A stretch of DNA of 64,000 nucleotides from Bryobacterales bacterium (GTDB lineage Bacteria; Acidobacteriota; Terriglobia; Bryobacterales; Bryobacteraceae): NCBI GenBank assembly GCA_020852755.1, contig JADZAF010000326.1, positions 1 through 64,000 on the forward strand, written 5' to 3'. The notes under the pieces are model-generated. The model worked only from the letters and a program-made list of their open reading frames with translations, was not told the origin of the DNA and made no database searches. Shown in pieces: positions 18,173 through 26,951 of the stretch. The position numbers were made by a program, and so were the translations under genes. Every line of letters begins with the position of its first letter. Position 1 is the stretch's first letter.

Positions 18173-20245
18173 TTACTCTCGGGATAACTCCAACAGCATC
18201 TTCTGGGCCGGGCGATAACCCGGCGCGGCCTCCAGGGCCAGCAGCAACTCGTCCTTGGCCCGCTCCACACGGTCGGCCGCCCGCAGGGCCCGGGCCAGGT
18301 TGAAGTGGGCCGCGGCCGTGTCCGCGGGCTTCAGGGCGATGACGGCTTCGAATTCGCGGATGGCGCCAGGCAGGTTACCCTGCGACATCCACAGCCCGCC
18401 CAGCCGGCGGTGCAGTTCTTCATCCAACGGGTGTATATAATTGATGCGCTCCAGGGCCGCAGCCGCTTCTTTTGTCCGGCCGGACTCCTCCAGCAGCGTG
18501 GCGAGCTTCTTGAGCGCCGCGGGGCTGCGCCCGCCGCGCTTCGCGTAGCGCTCCAGTTCCGCTGCCGCGGAGGCCTTATCCTGCTTCGCCAGGTAGGCCT
18601 CGGCCAGGAACTCGTACACGTTGGCCGCCTCCACGTAGTCGGGAAAGATGTCCCGGATAGCCGTGCCTGCCTTGATCACCTCGTCGTGGTCGCCGGCCCG
18701 CGCATACTCGGCGACCTGCTTCAGGCGCTTGCGCCAGTCCTCGAACCCCGCCGCCAGGGAGCGGTTCTCCGCCTCGATCCAGGCCAGGAACCGGCGGTCG
18801 AACTCCTCGGGCTTCAGGCCGAGATTCTTCTCGACGGCCGCGGGCGTGTCCGCTCCGGCGCCGAAATCTCTCAGCATGTCCAGCAGCTTTCCGTAGCCCC
18901 ATTCTTTTGCGATGTAGGAGCAGATGCGGCCGGCCTGGAAATAGGAAACGCCGATCTGAGCGGGATAGCTGGGGCGCACGAAACCCCGGTCCAACTGGGC
19001 CACCGGCAGCAGTTTCCTGTCCCTGATGGCCTGGATTACTTCAGGATCCAGCCGGTCGCCCCATTCCGGGGACACCGCGGTCTCCTCGTAGACCGCCATG
19101 CCCTCGCTGAACCAGCGCGGCACCCGGTGCCTGGTGGCCGAGAGCGTGAACACGTGGCTCAGTTCGTGCCACAGCGTGCTGGCCCAGTGGAAACTCCCCG
19201 GCTTGCGCCCGGAAGGGCTGTCCATGGCCACCACGTAGCCGAATGTGACGCCCAGCGCGCCCAGTCCCGGCATTCCCAGGGTGCGGACGGCGAAGTCCTC
19301 GTGCTCCGGGTAGACCTCCACCTGCACGGGGCGCTCCAGTTGAAAGGCGTACTTCTTCTCGAAAGCCGCGATGGCCCGCTTCAGCTCCCCTTCGAAATAC
19401 GGACGCAGCACCTCCGCCTCTTTGCGGTGCAGCTTGAGAACCGTGTTGCCGGTCTTGAAAGTGACGTAGTTCTTGTAGCTGTCCAGTAAGCGCAGCGTGT
19501 TGACGGTGGCGTCATTGGCGTAGCCGTTGTGGTAGCACTTCTCCAGGTGCTGGCGGGCCTCGGCCTCCGCTCCCAGCCGCATCAGGTTGATGCCGAGCTG
19601 CGAGCGGGCGCTCCACAGCTCCGGGTCCAGGCCGATCGCCTTGCGATAGAAACCGATGCCCTCTTCATAGCGGCGGTTCAGGATGAAAAAGTACCCGGCG
19701 GTCTCGTAAGCTTTGGCGTGGCGCGGGTCTTCGGAGGGCGTCTTGTCCTGAAGCCACTCGATGGTCGCCAGGATCGCCTTGGCCTGCACCGACCCCGGCG
19801 CGATGCGCAGCGCTTCCGCGGCCTGCCCGGCGGCTTTCCGCGGATCGTTCTCCTCCAGCGCCAGGCGCGCCAGCAGCTCTCGTGCCTCCACCAGCCTGGG
19901 ATCGGCCTTCAGAGCCCGCTCGGCCAGTTCCACCGCTTTGCGCTCGAAGCTGTCCGAAGCCGCCAGCGCCAGGCCCAGCAGCGCCCCGGCGTGTTCCTTG
20001 TTGCGCTCCAGGGCTTCCTGGAACAGGGCCGCCGCATCGGCCTTGTTGAACCGCTCCAGCAGCAGCCGGCCCCAGCGCACACGGTAATCGGGGTTGTCCG
20101 GATACGCGGCCACCAGGGCCCTGAAGGCGTCGTTGGCGCCCCGGTAATCCCGCGCGCTCCAGAGCGCCTCGGCCCGTTGCAGGGTCTGGCCGGCGGCGGC
20201 AGCGCACAGCGCCAGGCAGGCGGCGATACAGAAGGGAACCCTCAC
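18173..20245 (-). CDS. Exported TPR protein with peptidase-MA (M1/M48-like zinc) domain
   Basis: A 690-residue protein with a cleavable leader (VRVPFCIAACLALCAAAAG) and a GTG start that overlaps the previous stop as GTGA. N-terminal TPRs cover about 24-260. A peptidase-MA-like domain follows, with zinc motif HELSH at 360-364 and the third ligand Glu381 in WFSEGMAVYEE; C-terminal TPRs fill the rest. The catalytic residues are intact, so it should be an active gluzincin outside the cytoplasm. The substrate is unknown. A longer ORF reaching 21229 is only the antisense-free extension into the caspase-like gene and is rejected. Confidence 0.85.
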   Translation of the reverse strand: MRVPFCIAACLALCAAAAGQTLQRAEALWSARDYRGANDAFRALVAAYPDNPDYRVRWGRLLLERFNKADAAALFQEALERNKEHAGALLGLALAASDSFERKAVELAERALKADPRLVEARELLARLALEENDPRKAAGQAAEALRIAPGSVQAKAILATIEWLQDKTPSEDPRHAKAYETAGYFFILNRRYEEGIGFYRKAIGLDPELWSARSQLGINLMRLGAEAEARQHLEKCYHNGYANDATVNTLRLLDSYKNYVTFKTGNTVLKLHRKEAEVLRPYFEGELKRAIAAFEKKYAFQLERPVQVEVYPEHEDFAVRTLGMPGLGALGVTFGYVVAMDSPSGRKPGSFHWASTLWHELSHVFTLSATRHRVPRWFSEGMAVYEETAVSPEWGDRLDPEVIQAIRDRKLLPVAQLDRGFVRPSYPAQIGVSYFQAGRICSYIAKEWGYGKLLDMLRDFGAGADTPAAVEKNLGLKPEEFDRRFLAWIEAENRSLAAGFEDWRKRLKQVAEYARAGDHDEVIKAGTAIRDIFPDYVEAANVYEFLAEAYLAKQDKASAAAELERYAKRGGRSPAALKKLATLLEESGRTKEAAAALERINYIHPLDEELHRRLGGLWMSQGNLPGAIREFEAVIALKPADTAAAHFNLARALRAADRVERAKDELLLALEAAPGYRPAQKMLLELSRE

Positions 20246-21132
20246 TTCTCCAGTTCCTCCTGCACGCGCGCCAGTTCCAGCAGCAGCGCCGTCAACTGCT
20301 TCTTGTAGTCCTCCGCCGGCATGGCCGCCTTGCGAAACTTCAGCCGGTCGATCTGCTGCTCGAGTTCCTCGCGCCGCGCCAGCAGCGAGCGTTTGGCCGG
20401 ATCGCCGGCAAATCCGGCTGTCGCGCCATAGCGGACCAGCGGAAAACTGCCCGCCATCTGCTCTTCCAGCAGAACGGGGTGTTCGGTGGCCAGGCGTTTC
20501 TCGGTTTCGTAAAACCGGGCGGTCTTCTGCTGGGCATAGCGGAAGGCTTCGGCGGCGGAGATGGTCTGGTTCTTGTCCGTGTCGGCCGAGGACTCGCGCA
20601 GGGCTTCGGCCCAGTAGCGCGCGAAGATGGTGGCATTCTTCTCGGTGCCGCTCTTGGTGGCTGAGATCACCACCCGGCTGGGCTTGCGAAGGGCTTCGTT
20701 GGCGCCGCCGCTGGCCGAGGTCATGTTGACCACCAGCTGCCGCTCGGCCGGAATCCGGTCGAGCAGCCCCGCCAGGTCGGCGGCGGTCAGGTCCGGCCCG
20801 GGCAGGTTCAGCCGGTAATCCACACCGTCGAACGAACCGTGCCCGATCAGCATCAGGATAAAGGCGTCGCCGGCTTTGGACTCGCGGGCGACCCTCCCCA
20901 GGGCGGCGCGAACGCCGTCGCGGCTGGCCGCGGTTCCCTGGAGCGACTCGACCCGGGCGTCGCCCCCCGCCGACTTCAGCACCCGCTCGATCTCCTGGGC
21001 CCACAGCCCGAAACGCTTTTCGTAGTCCGGTTCGCCGCCCAGACCTGCCACGGTGACGTAGTAGGTCGCCGCCCGCGCCCCGGCGGCGGCCAGGCATAAA
21101 GCCAGCGGAAGAACGAGGCGCGCGGCTCTCAC
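20242..21132 (-). CDS. Exported caspase-like (C13/C14-type) protein, predicted Cys-less
   Basis: A 296-residue protein with a signal peptide (about residues 1-21), started at a GTG that overlaps the upstream stop as GTGA. The fold pattern is caspase-hemoglobinase-like: a strand-rich LMLIGHGSFDG block supplies His98, and a second strand block QLVVNMTSASGGANEAL aligns with the usual D/N-A-C-x-S-G-G nucleophile loop. Here the cysteine position is occupied by Ser139 (TSASGG), so it is either inactive or uses serine. The C-terminus is a coiled-coil segment (about 245-296). It sits between the GATase/VWA gene and the peptidase-MA gene in the MoxR operon. Confidence 0.75.
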   Translation of the reverse strand: MRAARLVLPLALCLAAAGARAATYYVTVAGLGGEPDYEKRFGLWAQEIERVLKSAGGDARVESLQGTAASRDGVRAALGRVARESKAGDAFILMLIGHGSFDGVDYRLNLPGPDLTAADLAGLLDRIPAERQLVVNMTSASGGANEALRKPSRVVISATKSGTEKNATIFARYWAEALRESSADTDKNQTISAAEAFRYAQQKTARFYETEKRLATEHPVLLEEQMAGSFPLVRYGATAGFAGDPAKRSLLARREELEQQIDRLKFRKAAMPAEDYKKQLTALLLELARVQEELEK

Positions 21133-23378
21133 ACCACCCCCCACTTCCGGCGCAGCACCCACTCGCCGCCGCGCAGGGCGATGAGCAGCAGGAACACCGC
21201 CGGCATGTCCCACAGGTCGCGGGTCTCACGCGTGGTGATGCCGGCTTCCGAATACGAGATCTCCTGCGGCAGCTTGGCCAGCGTGCCCGGCCGGTAATAC
21301 CGCCCCCCGGTCTGCTCGGCCAGTTTTTCGAGCAATTCCCGGTTCTGGACCGTCCGGAAGCTCTCGGCCACGCCGTCCTCGCGGCGGAACATCACCACAT
21401 CGCGACCGATCTCCTCCTCGCCGGCCCGCGCCACGATCTCGGCCAGGAACGATCCGGGGCGGTCTGCGGTCCAGCGCGCCGTGTAGACGCCCTGCTCCTG
21501 CGGATCCGGGGTCAGCTCCAGGCCGGCGGCTTGCCCGTCCGGGCCCACGATGCGCGCTTCGACCCGGGCATCCGGCACCGCCTCGAAAGCCTTGTTGCGC
21601 ACTTCGGCGCGTATCACCGCCTCGCTTTCATCCGAGAGCACCGGCTTGGGAGTCGTGGCCGCCACCTGCCCCGGAGTTCCCGCCACCAGCCAGCGCAGCA
21701 TCTGCTGCCAGAAGATTTCGTGAGTCTTGTCCTCCAAAGGCTGCAGCATCTGCCAGCGCCAGCTCCCGCTGCTGGCGAACAGGAACGTCCGGCCCCGGCC
21801 GTAATTCTCGATGGCCAGAAGCGGACCGGGCCGGCGGCCCGCCGGAGCGACCTCCAGCAGCGCCACGGCGCCGGGCTTCAACTCCCCCGTTTCCTGGTAG
21901 TCGGCCAGCAGAGGCATCTTCTTCCAGCGCGCGGCGTTCTGTTCCTGATCCTCCTCCAGCCGGCAGAGCAGGCTCAGGCTCCCCATGGGAGTCAGCCGGA
22001 CGGCTGCCTCCTCGCGGTGAAATGTGGACTTGGAATCGGCCAGCCGCACCGGCAGCATCTCGGCCAGGGGCGAGTTCTGGTAGCCCCCGCCGGAGAGGCC
22101 GGCGCGTCCCGCCAGGAAAAGGACTCCGCCGCCCCGGCGGTTGGCGAATTCGCGGATCATCTCCCGCTGCGCCGGGGTGAAGTAGCTTACCTCGACATCT
22201 CCAACGATCAGGCCCTGGTAGGCAAACAACTCCTCGGGCCGCGACGGGAACCCCTGCTCCAGTTCGGCCGGCGCCGAGATCCCCTGGCGGTAGATCTGGT
22301 TCTGGGTCGTTCTCAGCATGGTGACCAGTTCGACGCCCGTGTCCTCCTCGATGGCCCGCCGGATGAACTTGAACTCCCAGCGCGGCTCGCCCTCGATGTA
22401 GAGCACCCGCGGCTTCGCGCTGTCCACGCTGATCAGCCGGGTCAGCGCGTTGTTGGCGGTGTTTTCCTCGCCGTCCAGCGCGTCCACCGCGACCTGCAGG
22501 GTGTGGGCGCCGCCGGCGCCGGCCTGGAAGGCCACGGTTTCGGTCTGGGGCGCGCCGTCGGCCTTCAGGGTCACTTCCCGCGAGGCCAGCACACGCTCAC
22601 CGTCCTTGATCCGGATGCGCGTCCTGCGCTGCGAGTAGCCGAACTGCCGCAGGGTCACCTCGGCGCTCAGCCTGGAACCGGCCAGGGTGCGGGCCGGCAC
22701 CGCCGCCTCCGCCAGTTCAATATCTCTCTCCAGCCGCTCCTTGCCGAAGCCGGCCGTGTGCACGGGGATGCGCCGCTGGCGGATCTGAGCGGTGGTCTCC
22801 CGGTCGATCCCGCCGCTGTTGTCCGCTCCGTCGCTCAGCAGCACCACGGCGCCCAGAGGGAGTCCGGAGGCGTCAGCCAGGACCTGCTTCAGGCTCTCCC
22901 CGATTCGCGAGGCGCTCTGGGTTCCCGAAAGCCGGGTGGTGGTGTCGACCCGCTCCGCGTCCTTCCCGAAGCGGTACAGCCGGACCTGGAACTTCTTCCG
23001 CAGTTCGGCGGCCAGTCCCCCGTCCAGGGCCTTGAGGGCCTGCTGGAGGCGCGTCTCGCCGTTCTCGGCCAGGCCCATGCTGCGCGAATCGTCCACCATC
23101 ACGGCCACGATGTTCTGCTGCGGCCGCAGGGTGGCAACGCTCAGCGCCGGCCGCCACAGCAGCACCAGGATCAGGGCGAGAGCCCCGGCCTGCATCAGCC
23201 ACACGGCGGCCCGCCGCCATCCCTCCAGCGGAGCGCGGGTCCGGAGCACATGCCAGGCCAGCGCCGCTCCGGCGGCCAGGATCGCGCCCGCCAGGACCCA
23301 GGCCGGCCAGGCCGACAGCAGCACGAATTCCCCCTTGGAGAACACCGCCGCCGGGTACTTGAAGAGCCACTCGAACAT
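21129..23378 (-). CDS. Membrane protein with VWA and glutamine-amidotransferase-like domains
   Basis: A 749-residue protein. Two transmembrane helices at about 20-45 and 58-75 are followed by a VWA domain with MIDAS DDSRSM (96-101) and a later VLLSDGADNSGG segment. A beta-sandwich and a GATase1-like/DUF1355 Rossmann domain (around 330-530, including RVLYIEGEPRWEFKFIRRA) come next, then a C-terminal beta domain. A final helix near the C-terminus (AVFLLLIAL) returns to the membrane. The pattern matches the large VWA/GATase proteins that accompany DUF4159 and MoxR genes. It starts 13 nt after DUF4159 and overlaps the caspase-like gene by 4 nt. Confidence 0.85.
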   Translation of the reverse strand: MFEWLFKYPAAVFSKGEFVLLSAWPAWVLAGAILAAGAALAWHVLRTRAPLEGWRRAAVWLMQAGALALILVLLWRPALSVATLRPQQNIVAVMVDDSRSMGLAENGETRLQQALKALDGGLAAELRKKFQVRLYRFGKDAERVDTTTRLSGTQSASRIGESLKQVLADASGLPLGAVVLLSDGADNSGGIDRETTAQIRQRRIPVHTAGFGKERLERDIELAEAAVPARTLAGSRLSAEVTLRQFGYSQRRTRIRIKDGERVLASREVTLKADGAPQTETVAFQAGAGGAHTLQVAVDALDGEENTANNALTRLISVDSAKPRVLYIEGEPRWEFKFIRRAIEEDTGVELVTMLRTTQNQIYRQGISAPAELEQGFPSRPEELFAYQGLIVGDVEVSYFTPAQREMIREFANRRGGGVLFLAGRAGLSGGGYQNSPLAEMLPVRLADSKSTFHREEAAVRLTPMGSLSLLCRLEEDQEQNAARWKKMPLLADYQETGELKPGAVALLEVAPAGRRPGPLLAIENYGRGRTFLFASSGSWRWQMLQPLEDKTHEIFWQQMLRWLVAGTPGQVAATTPKPVLSDESEAVIRAEVRNKAFEAVPDARVEARIVGPDGQAAGLELTPDPQEQGVYTARWTADRPGSFLAEIVARAGEEEIGRDVVMFRREDGVAESFRTVQNRELLEKLAEQTGGRYYRPGTLAKLPQEISYSEAGITTRETRDLWDMPAVFLLLIALRGGEWVLRRKWGVV

Positions 23379-23391
23379 CGGATCCAGCCCG

Positions 23392-24192
23392 CTAGTGCGT
23401 CATCGCGTAGATGATGTAGTTGATGCCTACGCGATAGGCTTGCGATGCGTATTTCTCCGGGTAGCGCGGATGGTCCGCCCACTCCCACGCGTCGCCGTTG
23501 TCCTGGTTGTAACAGATCGCCACCATGACGCGCCGCTTGTCGTCATAGATGCCGCGCCAGTGCGGCTCCACGCCGTCCCGTTCCCAGGGGCGGCCGGAGT
23601 AGAAGTACTGGATGCCGGGAACCTGGACCCGCTCGCTCAGGTCGTAGAGGACGTGAAAGATGGGATCGGCGCTGTCGATCTCCTCCACCGGGCGGTCCGG
23701 GAAGACCTTCTGCATGGACTCCATGAAGACCTCCCATTCGTAGGTGCCGTGAAAGTCGTCGGTCATCAGGAATCCGCCCTTGAGCAGATATTCCCTGAGA
23801 CGACTGGCCTGCGGATCGGTGAGGCTCCAATGCCCCGTCTCGACGGCGTAGATCCAGGGCCACTTGAAGATCTCGTCGCTGTCCAGATCCACCACCTCCT
23901 CCATCGAGCGGGCGTGGATGCGCGTCAGGCGGCGCACTCCCTGAAGGAACTGCCGGTCCGCCTTGGGATAGTCGGTGGGCCAACTGCTGTAATACCGGCG
24001 GGCATACGGGCCGGGCAGGTAGCGCAGGCGCGCGAAGACGAATTCGGTCTTCTCGTGCGCGTCGGCCGGGATCGGCGCGGGATTGTCTTCCTCGTCCTGG
24101 AAGAACCGGAAGCGGCGTTGCTGGAACGCGAAAAGAGAGGCGATGCCAACTGTCGCGATCAGCATGGCCGCCGCCCAGCCCCGAAGTCCCAT
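23392..24192 (-). CDS. DUF4159 protein, first gene of the MoxR operon
   Basis: A 266-residue protein with an N-terminal hydrophobic anchor or signal (about 5-23). A DUF4159 domain follows, with FVFARLRYLPGPYARRYY, WTDYP-like and LKGGFLMTDDFHG segments and the late block MVAICYNQDNGDAWEWAD. The domain is GATase-like in fold but without a recognisable nucleophile. It is the first gene of an eight-gene run on the minus strand reaching 10725. The 100-nt gap upstream of it is the likeliest site for the operon promoter; I could not identify convincing -35/-10 hexamers there. The function is unknown beyond its consistent association with MoxR/VWA genes. Confidence 0.85.
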   Translation of the reverse strand: MGLRGWAAAMLIATVGIASLFAFQQRRFRFFQDEEDNPAPIPADAHEKTEFVFARLRYLPGPYARRYYSSWPTDYPKADRQFLQGVRRLTRIHARSMEEVVDLDSDEIFKWPWIYAVETGHWSLTDPQASRLREYLLKGGFLMTDDFHGTYEWEVFMESMQKVFPDRPVEEIDSADPIFHVLYDLSERVQVPGIQYFYSGRPWERDGVEPHWRGIYDDKRRVMVAICYNQDNGDAWEWADHPRYPEKYASQAYRVGINYIIYAMTH

Positions 24193-24292
24193 GGGTGATA
24201 CCCTCGTGTTCCCTAGGGTACCACCGGTAACGCCCCGGCGTCTCGACGAACGGTCCGCGGCCGGACCCGCCCGGTGTCCCCCGGCAGCGAGT

Positions 24293-25168
24293 TTACACTT
24301 GCTGCGCCGGCGGGGTGACCAGGGTGCGCAGATTGGCGCCGCAGATCATGCTGGCACGGTGCTTGTTCCCGCCCGGGCCGCACCAGTGGGTCTCGAGGCT
24401 GACATAGCCGCCGTAGCCGTCCGCCTGGAGAGCCGCGATCTGGCCCTTCCAGTCCACCGCGCACTCGCCCAGCGGCCCCCAGGACGGTTTGTGGTTCTCC
24501 ACATGGCAGTCCTTGGCATGCACGTGCGCCACACGCCCCTTGGGCAGAAGGCCGTAGCCGTAAGGGAAGGGCTCCTCGCCCGCCACCAGCGCATTGGCCG
24601 GATCCCAGACCACCTTCAGGTTGGGATGGTCCACGGCTTCCAGCAGGCGGGCCGTCTCCGCTCCCGTGGCGATGTTGCAGGCCGCCTCGTTCTCCAGGCC
24701 GATGATCAGTTCCTCGCCCGCGGCTTTTTCCGCGAGGTCGCGCAGCGCGGCTGCCACGCGGTCGAACACCTTCTCCGGCTCCACCACCCGCCAATATGAG
24801 AAGACACGAACGATGGGCGCCCCGGCCTGCCTGGCGATGGCGAAGGTTCGCGAGGTCAGCCCCGGCTGGTCCGCGTAGGTGTGCCGGGAGGCGAACACGT
24901 CCTGCTGAAAGCGGGCGTCCACCTCGGGCGCGTCCGGCAGGACGCACTTCAACAAGGGCGATGCGATGGAGATCACTTCCATCCCCCGGGCGTGAACCGC
25001 CTCCCGCGCCTGATCCACCTCTTCCAGAGTCAGGTCGGCGATGTTCTTCCCGAAGACGACGCGCAGCTCCGCGCCCTTCATTCCGAGCTCCGCCATGGAG
25101 TCCAGCGCGGCGGCCAGATCCGGTGAAAACTCGTCCGTTATGGCAGCCAGCCGAAAGAGTTCTGTCAT
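24293..25168 (-). CDS. Sugar phosphate isomerase/epimerase-like TIM barrel
   Basis: A 291-residue AP-endonuclease-2/xylose-isomerase-like TIM-barrel protein without a signal peptide. Typical metal-site strands are visible: IIGLENEA (Glu), VVWDPANAL (Asp), HVHAKDCH (His/Asp) and a final SLETHW (Glu). These proteins act as isomerases, epimerases or dehydratases on sugars and inositols in the cytoplasm; the substrate cannot be assigned. The ATG is preceded by GAGG (7-10 nt away) and by TAAAAT, so both a leadered and a near-leaderless start are possible. It lies 100 nt upstream of the MoxR operon and may be transcribed separately. Confidence 0.85.
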   Translation of the reverse strand: MTELFRLAAITDEFSPDLAAALDSMAELGMKGAELRVVFGKNIADLTLEEVDQAREAVHARGMEVISIASPLLKCVLPDAPEVDARFQQDVFASRHTYADQPGLTSRTFAIARQAGAPIVRVFSYWRVVEPEKVFDRVAAALRDLAEKAAGEELIIGLENEAACNIATGAETARLLEAVDHPNLKVVWDPANALVAGEEPFPYGYGLLPKGRVAHVHAKDCHVENHKPSWGPLGECAVDWKGQIAALQADGYGGYVSLETHWCGPGGNKHRASMICGANLRTLVTPPAQQV

Positions 25169-25241
25169 AAAGACCTCATTTTATCCGAAGTTGTGTGAGC
25201 TTTCGTACACGGCCCGGATGGGGATGCGAGGGTTCCGAGCC

Positions 25242-25247
25242 TATAAT
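25242..25247 (+). promoter_or_regulatory. -10 box TATAAT for the histidine kinase gene
   Basis: A perfect TATAAT ends 12 nt before the first ATG (25260). The -35 region 17 nt upstream is poor. The predicted leader is only a few nucleotides. Confidence 0.5.
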
Positions 25248-25259
25248 CGAGAAGCCCGC

Positions 25260-26831
25260 ATGATGGTTGAGAAGCCACTTCGCCTGCGTCCCGCGCGGCT
25301 CGGCAGCCGCATCTTTCGAGCACTCACTGAGACCATCCCCTCGGCGATTTTCGTCTATCAGGACGGCCGCCTGCAATACGTGAACCCGGCCGCCGAGTCC
25401 ATCACCGGGTATTCGCGCGAGGAACTGCTGGAGATGGAAAACCCCGCCGGCCTGATCCCGCCCGATCACCGGCAGGCTCTGGCGCGGCGCATAGCGGCCC
25501 TGCAGCCGGGCGGGACCGAGCGGTTTGAGGTGCCCATCCTGGCCCGCGGCGGGGAACGCTGGCTGGAGGTGGTGACCAGCGCCACCAGCTTTGCCGGACG
25601 CCCGGCCGTTCTGGGGGCGGCCATCGACATTACCGGGCGCAAGCTGCTCGAGTCGCAGCTCCGGCAGGCGCAGAAGATGGAGGCCCTGGGCCGGCTGGCC
25701 GGAGGCGTGGCGCACGACTTCAACAACATTCTCACGGTGATCGCCGGGTACGGGCAGATGCTGCTTTCCCGCCTGGAATCCGACAACCCCGCCCGGGCCG
25801 ACATCGAGGAGGTGTTGAAGGGCGCCGCCCGGGCGGCCTCGCTCACTGGCCAGCTGCTGGCGTTCTCTCGCCGGCAGCCGGCTCAGCCCCGCGTGCTGGA
25901 TCTGAACGCCCTGGTTTCCAACATGCACAGAATGCTGCGCCGCGTGATCAGCGAGGACGTGCGCCTGGAGACGGTGTTGCTTCCCGATATCGGCCGCATC
26001 AAGGCCGACCCCAGCCAGATCGAGCAGGTCGTCCTCAACCTGGCGGTGAACGCCCGCGACGCCATGCCCGACGGCGGCTGCCTGACCATCGAAACCTCCG
26101 GCTACCAGGTGCGGGAGCCATCTCCCCATTCGCCCTGGAACCTGGCGCCCGGCTCTTACGTGCTGCTGACGGTCACCGACACCGGTCGCGGCATGGATGC
26201 CGAGACGCAGTCGCACCTGTTCGAACCTTTCTTCACCACCAAGGAGGTCGGCCGCGGAACCGGGCTGGGTCTTTCCACGGTGTACGGCATCGTGAAGCAG
26301 AACGGCGGCGATATCCAGGTGACGAGCGCTCCGGGGAAGGGCTGCCGGTTCCAGGTCCTGCTGCCGGCCGTCAAGGCGGCGGCCGACACGGAGCCGGCCT
26401 CCGAGCAGCCGCGCCTCTGGCCGGTTGGCGACGAGACCATCCTGCTGGCCGAGGACGACCGGGTGCTGCGCGCCATGCTGCGCGGCGCTCTGGAGAAACA
26501 GAACTATACGGTGCTGGAGGCGGCCAGTGGGGACGAAGCCCTGGAACTGGCAAGACGGCACCGCGGAACCGTGCACCTGCTGATCACCGACCTGGTGATG
26601 CCGGGCATAACCGGCATCGAGCTGGCGCGGCGCCTGAGCGCATCCCGGAAGTCCCTCAAGGTCCTCTACATCACCGGCTACGCGGAGGATGCGATTCTGC
26701 TGCGGGGCGAGCAGGCCCCCGACAATCACCTGCTGCACAAGCCCTTCACGCTCCCGGATTTTATCCGCCGCGTCCGCGACCTGCTGGACACCCCGGCGGC
26801 CGGACGCGTGCGCACCGCGTCGGCCCGCTGA
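25260..26831 (+). CDS. Hybrid histidine kinase (PAS-HisKA-HATPase-REC)
   Basis: A 523-residue soluble sensor kinase. A PAS domain (about 20-125, with VNPAAESITGYSREEL) is followed by HisKA with phospho-acceptor His152 in GGVAHDFNNILT. The HATPase domain has N box NLAVNARDAMP, G1 DTGRGMD, FEPFFTTK and G2 GTGLGLSTVYG. A C-terminal receiver domain follows, with acidic pair EDD and phospho-acceptor Asp444 in ITDLVMPG. No transmembrane helix is present, so it senses a cytoplasmic signal through PAS; the ligand is unknown. No response-regulator gene is adjacent, so output must go through a phosphorelay partner elsewhere. Longer upstream readings are antisense to the TIM-barrel gene. Confidence 0.93.
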   Translation: MMVEKPLRLRPARLGSRIFRALTETIPSAIFVYQDGRLQYVNPAAESITGYSREELLEMENPAGLIPPDHRQALARRIAALQPGGTERFEVPILARGGERWLEVVTSATSFAGRPAVLGAAIDITGRKLLESQLRQAQKMEALGRLAGGVAHDFNNILTVIAGYGQMLLSRLESDNPARADIEEVLKGAARAASLTGQLLAFSRRQPAQPRVLDLNALVSNMHRMLRRVISEDVRLETVLLPDIGRIKADPSQIEQVVLNLAVNARDAMPDGGCLTIETSGYQVREPSPHSPWNLAPGSYVLLTVTDTGRGMDAETQSHLFEPFFTTKEVGRGTGLGLSTVYGIVKQNGGDIQVTSAPGKGCRFQVLLPAVKAAADTEPASEQPRLWPVGDETILLAEDDRVLRAMLRGALEKQNYTVLEAASGDEALELARRHRGTVHLLITDLVMPGITGIELARRLSASRKSLKVLYITGYAEDAILLRGEQAPDNHLLHKPFTLPDFIRRVRDLLDTPAAGRVRTASAR

Positions 26832-26860
26832 AAGCGGAGCGGGCGCGGCTTCTCGTGTGC

Positions 26861-26866
26861 TAGAAT
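26861..26866 (+). promoter_or_regulatory. -10 box TAGAAT for tRNA-Lys
   Basis: TAGAAT lies 9 nt upstream of the first tRNA base. No strong -35 is visible in the GC-rich sequence upstream. Confidence 0.4.
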
Positions 26867-26875
26867 CAACCCTAA

Positions 26876-26951
26876 GGGCGCGTAGCTCAATTGGCAGAGC
26901 AAGTGACTCTTAATCACTAGGTTGCAGGTTCGATTCCTGCCGCGCTCACCA
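26876..26951 (+). tRNA. tRNA-Lys(CTT)
   Basis: A 76-nt cloverleaf: acceptor arms GGGCGCG and CGCGCTC pair (one G-U), D arm GCTC/GAGC, anticodon stem AGTGA/TCACT with loop CTCTTAA (anticodon CTT at 26909-26911), T arm GCAGG-TTCGATT-CCTGC, discriminator A and an encoded CCA (26949-26951). It reads AAG lysine codons. Confidence 0.97.

Noticed and set aside
18173-21229. 1018-residue reading of the peptidase-MA gene
   Set aside because: Its first 328 residues lie in the wrong frame over the caspase-like gene. The GTG at 20245 gives a signal peptide and a GTGA overlap.
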